Assembly: GCA_949291545.1 (NCBI GenBank)
Contig: CASEWB010000009.1
Coordinates: 124,001-188,000 of the forward strand
Source of the DNA: an uncultured bacterium
GTDB taxonomy: Bacteria; Elusimicrobiota; Elusimicrobia; Elusimicrobiales; Elusimicrobiaceae
Direction: 5' to 3'
Length of the DNA: 64,000 nt
In this document: one piece after another, positions 60,596 to 64,000 of the stretch
Position numbering within the stretch: position 1 is the first letter of the stretch
Layout: each line of letters opens with the position of its first letter
Notes under the pieces: generated by a model
What the model was told of the DNA's origin: nothing
The model's input: the letters and a program-made list of their open reading frames with translations, nothing else
Database searches by the model: none
Program-made: the position numbers and the translations under genes

Positions 60596-61890
60596 CGGTA
60601 GAAACGGCCGAAAATTATGTGTTGCAGCTGTTGCCCAAATTGGGGGTAAATAAACGGCGTGAGTTGGTGCGCTTGGTGTATGAAATCGCCAAGCGGGACG
60701 GCGCCGCCCCGCAGGATATTTTGCCGGCACAGAAAAATTTGAATTTTGAATCCGCCAAAAAACAGCTTCTAGCCCAACGCTATCCCGTTAATTTTAAAAC
60801 CGCCGCCAAGGACCGCTTTTACCTGCCCAAATTGGAATTGGACCCTGCCTTGCGGGCGGATTTAACCCCGCGGCCGTTTTATCCTAAAACCGTGTATATA
60901 GAAACGTCCGTCCAGGACAGCGAACTCGCCGCGCGCGTGCGCGCAGCTTTCCCCAAAGCGGATTTTAAAGAAATCGACGGCAAAACGCAGGTCGGCAGTC
61001 CGAATTTTTCACACCGGTTGGAGACGCTGCTTGTTCACCGCGAAAAATACGACTTTTTAAAACCCTGCCCCTGCAGCTGCGGTTCGGCCGGGTGTGGATA
61101 CAATTTAATCAACTTGGGCTTTGGCTGCCGGTTTGAATGCGAATATTGTTTCCTCCAGCAATACCAAAACCTGCACGCCGTGTTATTGCCCGCCAATTTG
61201 GACGAATTTTTAGCAAAAATAGACGGGGCGCCCTTTCGCAAAGGACCGTTTGACCGCCCCCGTATCGGCAGCGGCGAATTTACGGACTCGCTGGTGTTTG
61301 ACGATTTAACCCGCTACTCGCAAAAAATCGTGCCGTTTTTCCGCGCGCGGCCGCATTTGCAGTTTGAATTTAAAACAAAAAGCGTTAATATCGGCGGCTT
61401 GTTGGCGGCGGGCGGATGCGAAAATGTGGTGGTATCCTGGTCGGTTAACGCTTCTAAAATTACCGACGGAGCCGAACATTTTACCCCGCCGCTCTGTGCA
61501 CGCCTGCAAGCCGCGTGCGAAGCGGCCCGCGCGGGCTACCGCTTGGGCTTTCATTTCGACCCGGTGATTGTTTACAACGGTTGGCAGCAAGACTATGCCC
61601 GCACCGTGCAGGAAATGGCCGATACGCTGCCGCAGGATAAAGTCGCCTGGATTAGCGTTGGGACGTTGCGTTTTAGCCGTGAATTAAAGAAAATGATTGA
61701 AAACCGCTTTCCGGAAAATACGATTTTAGACGGCGAATTTTTGCTGGATTTTGACGGCAAAATGCGCTACGGAGACACCCAGCGAAAGGAAGTTTACCAA
61801 TTTCTTTTGCCGCTTTTACGCCGGACTTTCCCGCATGCGCTGGTTTATCTGTGCATGGAGGACCCGCAAATTGCGGCGGAATTTAATTAA
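60592..61890 (+). CDS. spore photoproduct lyase-like radical SAM protein
   Basis: 432 residues. The radical SAM cluster is Cys179-x3-Cys183-x2-Cys186 in GFGCRFECEYCFLQQ, directly followed by the Tyr/Gln-rich stretch typical of SPL-family proteins. Four more Cys (159, 161, 163, 168) in PCPCSCGSAGCGYN lie just before it and could bind a second cluster. The C-terminal part (VVVSWSVNASKIT, FHFDPVIVYNGWQQDY, WISVGTLRFS) matches SPL-type TIM-barrel ends. In spore formers this family splits a thymine dimer; no sporulation genes are seen here, so the substrate is unknown. It ends a six-gene run from addB. Confidence 0.83.
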   Translation: MTVETAENYVLQLLPKLGVNKRRELVRLVYEIAKRDGAAPQDILPAQKNLNFESAKKQLLAQRYPVNFKTAAKDRFYLPKLELDPALRADLTPRPFYPKTVYIETSVQDSELAARVRAAFPKADFKEIDGKTQVGSPNFSHRLETLLVHREKYDFLKPCPCSCGSAGCGYNLINLGFGCRFECEYCFLQQYQNLHAVLLPANLDEFLAKIDGAPFRKGPFDRPRIGSGEFTDSLVFDDLTRYSQKIVPFFRARPHLQFEFKTKSVNIGGLLAAGGCENVVVSWSVNASKITDGAEHFTPPLCARLQAACEAARAGYRLGFHFDPVIVYNGWQQDYARTVQEMADTLPQDKVAWISVGTLRFSRELKKMIENRFPENTILDGEFLLDFDGKMRYGDTQRKEVYQFLLPLLRRTFPHALVYLCMEDPQIAAEFN

Positions 61891-61893
61891 TGC

Positions 61894-61925
61894 AAAAAGG
61901 CCCCGTTTTAAACGGGGCCTTTATT
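61894..61925. terminator. bidirectional terminator
   Basis: An AAAGGCCCCGT/ACGGGGCCTTT stem with flanking A- and T-runs, between the radical SAM gene and the converging thioredoxin-like gene. Confidence 0.85.
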
Positions 61926-61938
61926 TTGGGGAAACCGA

Positions 61939-62424
61939 CTATTTGGTTAGGCGTTCCAATTGTTCGTTGAATTCCTGCGCCAGCGTAGGGCTGAAGCCTT
62001 CCCACACTTTTACGGCACGGTGCTTTTTGTCGAACAGTACGGCGTGCGGCAGGCCGGTTACTTCCATTACTTGGGCGGCCGGGCCCGCATTGTAGAGCAC
62101 TTTGGTAGCCAGGCCGTGTTCTTTGGCTACGGCCAATACGGCGTCTTTATCGCTGTCCATAAAAGCTCCTACAATTTCTGCTTGGCCTGCATAGTTTTTG
62201 GCGGCTTCGTTTAAGGCCGGCATAGACATTTTGCAATACGGGCACCACGAACCCATAAACATAATCAGCACCGGTTTGCCCTCGTAATCGGTAGAGGTCC
62301 AAACCATTTCTTCTTCCGCTTCCGAGGCGACGGGCATTTCCACCACGCCCAAAGTAGGTACTTGCGGCAGTTTTAAACACCCCGCCAGCAATACTGCGGC
62401 GGTTAAAATAAGCAATTTTTTCAT
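61939..62424 (-). CDS. thioredoxin-like (TlpA/ResA-type) lipoprotein
   Basis: 161 residues from the ATG at 62424, preceded by AGGAGAA; the frame is open 26 codons upstream without a binding site. The signal ends LLAGC with Cys16 lipidated. The redox motif WCPYC has Cys61 and Cys64, and the conserved cis-Pro is in VTGLPHAVLFD. It is likely a periplasmic thiol reductase or oxidase. Its upstream region diverges from the M23 peptidase gene. Confidence 0.9.
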   Translation of the reverse strand: MKKLLILTAAVLLAGCLKLPQVPTLGVVEMPVASEAEEEMVWTSTDYEGKPVLIMFMGSWCPYCKMSMPALNEAAKNYAGQAEIVGAFMDSDKDAVLAVAKEHGLATKVLYNAGPAAQVMEVTGLPHAVLFDKKHRAVKVWEGFSPTLAQEFNEQLERLTK

Positions 62425-62469
62425 TTTTTCTCCTTTCTGCAGGAAAACCCCCCGGGAGGGCTCCGTATA

Positions 62470-62485
62470 TGATAGAATACAAAAG
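62470..62485 (+). promoter_or_regulatory. extended -10 placing transcription start at the M23 peptidase ATG
   Basis: TGATAGAAT (62470-62478) is followed by ACAAAAG and the ATG at 62486. There is no Shine-Dalgarno. Confidence 0.45.
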
Positions 62486-63406
62486 ATGGGTAAATTAATC
62501 AATTCACTGGTACGGATATTGGAAGAACGCGTGGATATTTTAATTATGCCGCGTATGGGGTCTTCTAAAAAATTTAAAGTACGCGTACTAACGCTGGTAC
62601 TGGTGTTTGTGTTGTGGCTGATTGTTACCCTGTGCGGATTTTTGTTTTTTATCCGCGCCTACGACTACAACATTACCAAAGCCGATAACAACTTAATGCG
62701 CGTAAAAATGAAGCTCATTGCCGACGAGCTGGAACGCGGCCGCAAATACCTGGATTTAACCCGCACCACTGATACCCAAATGCGCCAAATGTTGGGTATG
62801 CCGGGGGGAAAATTTATCAACCTGCCAAAAGGCTGGGAAGAAGCCAAAGCTAAAGAAGATGCCCATTTTAAAGAAGAAATGAGCAAAGATTTAAAAGATT
62901 TAAATACGGAAGAATTTGAAAAATATATCGATTCGATAGAAGACGACGCCCAAACCCGCTTGGCTAGCTTTCAGGAAATTGCCTGGTACTTTGCCAACCG
63001 CCGCGAAGGGCTCAACTCTATTCCGTCTATTCGCCCGTCCACGGCGCGGATTAGCTCCGGTTTCGGCTACCGCCTGGACCCGTTTGGCCATCGCACGACT
63101 AAGCGGCATAACGGGCTGGATTTTGCCGGCAAGCCGGACAGCCCTATCGTTGTTACGGCGGACGGCGTGGTGCGTCACGCAGGCTGGGTGCCCAGCTACG
63201 GACAGGCTATTTTGGTGGACCATGGGTTAGGCTATTCCACCCTGTATGCCCACACGACCCAAATCCGGGTGAAATCCGGCGACGTTGTAAAACGCGGAGA
63301 CCGGATTGCTACCATGGGTTCCAGCGGGCGCTCCACCGGTACGCATTTGCATTACGAAGTATGGAAAGACGGCCAAGCCGTCAACCCAAGGGACTATTTT
63401 AAATAA
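62486..63406 (+). CDS. membrane-anchored M23 peptidoglycan endopeptidase
   Basis: 306 residues. One transmembrane helix (about 34-57) is followed by a long charged coiled region (about 60-170) and a LytM-type M23 domain. Zinc ligands are His208 and Asp212 (RHNGLDFAG) and His289 in THLHYEVW, with His256 in YAHT as the catalytic partner. All residues needed for activity are present. It cleaves peptide cross-links in the wall. A bactofilin gene follows 16 bp later, a pairing seen in several phyla where bactofilin positions the hydrolase. Confidence 0.93.
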   Translation: MGKLINSLVRILEERVDILIMPRMGSSKKFKVRVLTLVLVFVLWLIVTLCGFLFFIRAYDYNITKADNNLMRVKMKLIADELERGRKYLDLTRTTDTQMRQMLGMPGGKFINLPKGWEEAKAKEDAHFKEEMSKDLKDLNTEEFEKYIDSIEDDAQTRLASFQEIAWYFANRREGLNSIPSIRPSTARISSGFGYRLDPFGHRTTKRHNGLDFAGKPDSPIVVTADGVVRHAGWVPSYGQAILVDHGLGYSTLYAHTTQIRVKSGDVVKRGDRIATMGSSGRSTGTHLHYEVWKDGQAVNPRDYFK

Positions 63407-63422
63407 TTTTAGGAGGAAGTTT

Positions 63423-63833
63423 ATGGGATTTCTGAAAAAAGATTCGGATTTTTCTTCCGGTGAACATTTTTCCGTGGTCAGTGCAGAATGTTACTTCCAG
63501 GGTACGCTTAGCGTGCAGGGTTCTCTGCGCGTGGACGGCACGCTGGAAGGTTCGGTGGATAATGCCCGGCACGTTATTGTAGGAACGGACGGTAAAATTA
63601 TGGGCGATGTGACGGCGGAAATTGTTGTGTGCGGCGGCGCGATTGAAGGAAATGTCTGCGCGGAAATGCTGGAGGTGTTGGCGGCGGCGTCTATCAAGGG
63701 CGATATCCGCGCGAAAAAAATGATTGTGGAAGAAGGCGGTCGCATTGAAGGTATGTGCGTTATCGGCGGTGGAGAAGAGGAAGAAAAACCCGCCCCAAAT
63801 GCCGCTAAAGAAAAAGAAAAAAACGCTAAATAA
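63423..63833 (+). CDS. bactofilin
   Basis: 136 residues from the ATG at 63423, preceded by AGGAGGAAG. The bactofilin core is the repetitive right-handed beta-helix: FQGTLSVQGSLRVDGTLEGS, VIVGTDGKIMGDVTAEIVVC, GAIEGNVCAEMLEV, ASIKGDIRAKKMIVEEGGRI. A short N-terminal membrane-binding segment (MGFLKK) and an acidic/Lys-rich tail are present. Bactofilins polymerise into filaments under the membrane and help place wall hydrolases. It lies between the M23 peptidase and a PpiD/SurA-like gene. Confidence 0.93.
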   Translation: MGFLKKDSDFSSGEHFSVVSAECYFQGTLSVQGSLRVDGTLEGSVDNARHVIVGTDGKIMGDVTAEIVVCGGAIEGNVCAEMLEVLAAASIKGDIRAKKMIVEEGGRIEGMCVIGGGEEEEKPAPNAAKEKEKNAK

Positions 63834-63847
63834 CGGGAGTCCCAAGT

Positions 63848-64000
63848 ATGATTTCGTTTCTGATTAAACACAAAAAAATTATTCTCATTATTACGCTGGT
63901 ATTCTTTTTGGGCAGTATCGTTTACTTAGGGGCGGACGCTTACCGCCGCGGTAATTTTAGCAATACTGCTGCCCAGGTGGGTTCGGCGGATATTACTTAC
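63848..64000 (+). CDS. PpiD/SurA-like membrane-anchored protein, N-terminal part
   Basis: Runs off the right edge; 51 residues are visible. A lysine-flanked transmembrane helix (KHKKIILIITLVFFLGSIVYLG) is followed by AAQVGSADITY, which resembles the start of the SurA_N domain (VNGxxIT). This layout suits a PpiD-type anchored folding factor. GGGAG precedes the ATG. Only the N-terminus supports the call. Confidence 0.6.
   Translation, partial: MISFLIKHKKIILIITLVFFLGSIVYLGADAYRRGNFSNTAAQVGSADITY

Noticed and set aside
60592..61890. Evidence for sporulation
   Set aside because: SPL-family proteins occur in many non-spore-formers and no other spore gene is seen.

Overview
The window is a densely packed bacterial chromosome segment from a diderm (two-membrane) organism. 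It carries lipid A genes (lpxI, lpxA, lpxC, lpxD), BamA, a Skp/OmpH-like chaperone, a TolC-family channel, many lipoproteins, a SurA-like isomerase and a bactofilin/M23 pair. Prepilin-like genes, a GH57 branching enzyme next to a DUF4912 protein, and a sodium-pumping decarboxylase (oadBAG) suggest an anaerobic fermenter of the Elusimicrobiota type. That assignment is inference from gene content; no rRNA is present.

Layout: 1-7050 (minus) is an outer-membrane biogenesis run, rpmB-bamA-ompH-lpxD-lpxC-fabZ-lpxA-lpxI, followed by terC and tRNA-Thr. 8318-11655 (plus) holds a pair of exported TldD/TldE-like proteins. 11752-16778 (minus) is a six-gene envelope operon: lipoprotein, small beta-barrel protein, HAMP-only membrane protein, TolC, patatin, TPR lipoprotein. 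16938-21778 holds two large unrecognised exported proteins, a trypsin-like protease and greA. 22005-24504 is GH57 plus DUF4912. 24667-27145 has a short prepilin-like gene, thrC and an EamA exporter. 27241-30371 is a zinc/manganese-type ABC importer overlapping nth. 30405-32054 has a GT8-like glycosyltransferase and a pilin gene bracketed by a near-identical 30-bp repeat. 32112-36013 is birA-oadG-oadA-oadB. 36415-44809 (minus) is pbp1A-mfd-PPIase lipoprotein-surA-pdxA. 44924-48065 (plus) is a soluble two-component pair with rsmD and a Cas4-like nuclease. 48113-51359 is proBAC. 51429-52667 is sixA-uppP. 52728-61890 (plus) is addB-addA-ybaB-CoA-binding protein-aldo/keto reductase-SPL-like radical SAM protein. 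61939-64000 has a thioredoxin-like lipoprotein (minus), then M23 peptidase, bactofilin and the start of a PpiD/SurA-like protein (plus).

Genes are tightly coupled: many ATGA overlaps, and G+C-rich hairpin terminators between converging genes. The most unexpected signal is a recurring start-site layout. At least seven genes have an extended -10 element (TGnTAnnnT) ending 6-8 nt before the start codon and no Shine-Dalgarno sequence, which predicts leaderless mRNAs. No CRISPR array, prophage or insertion sequence was seen.
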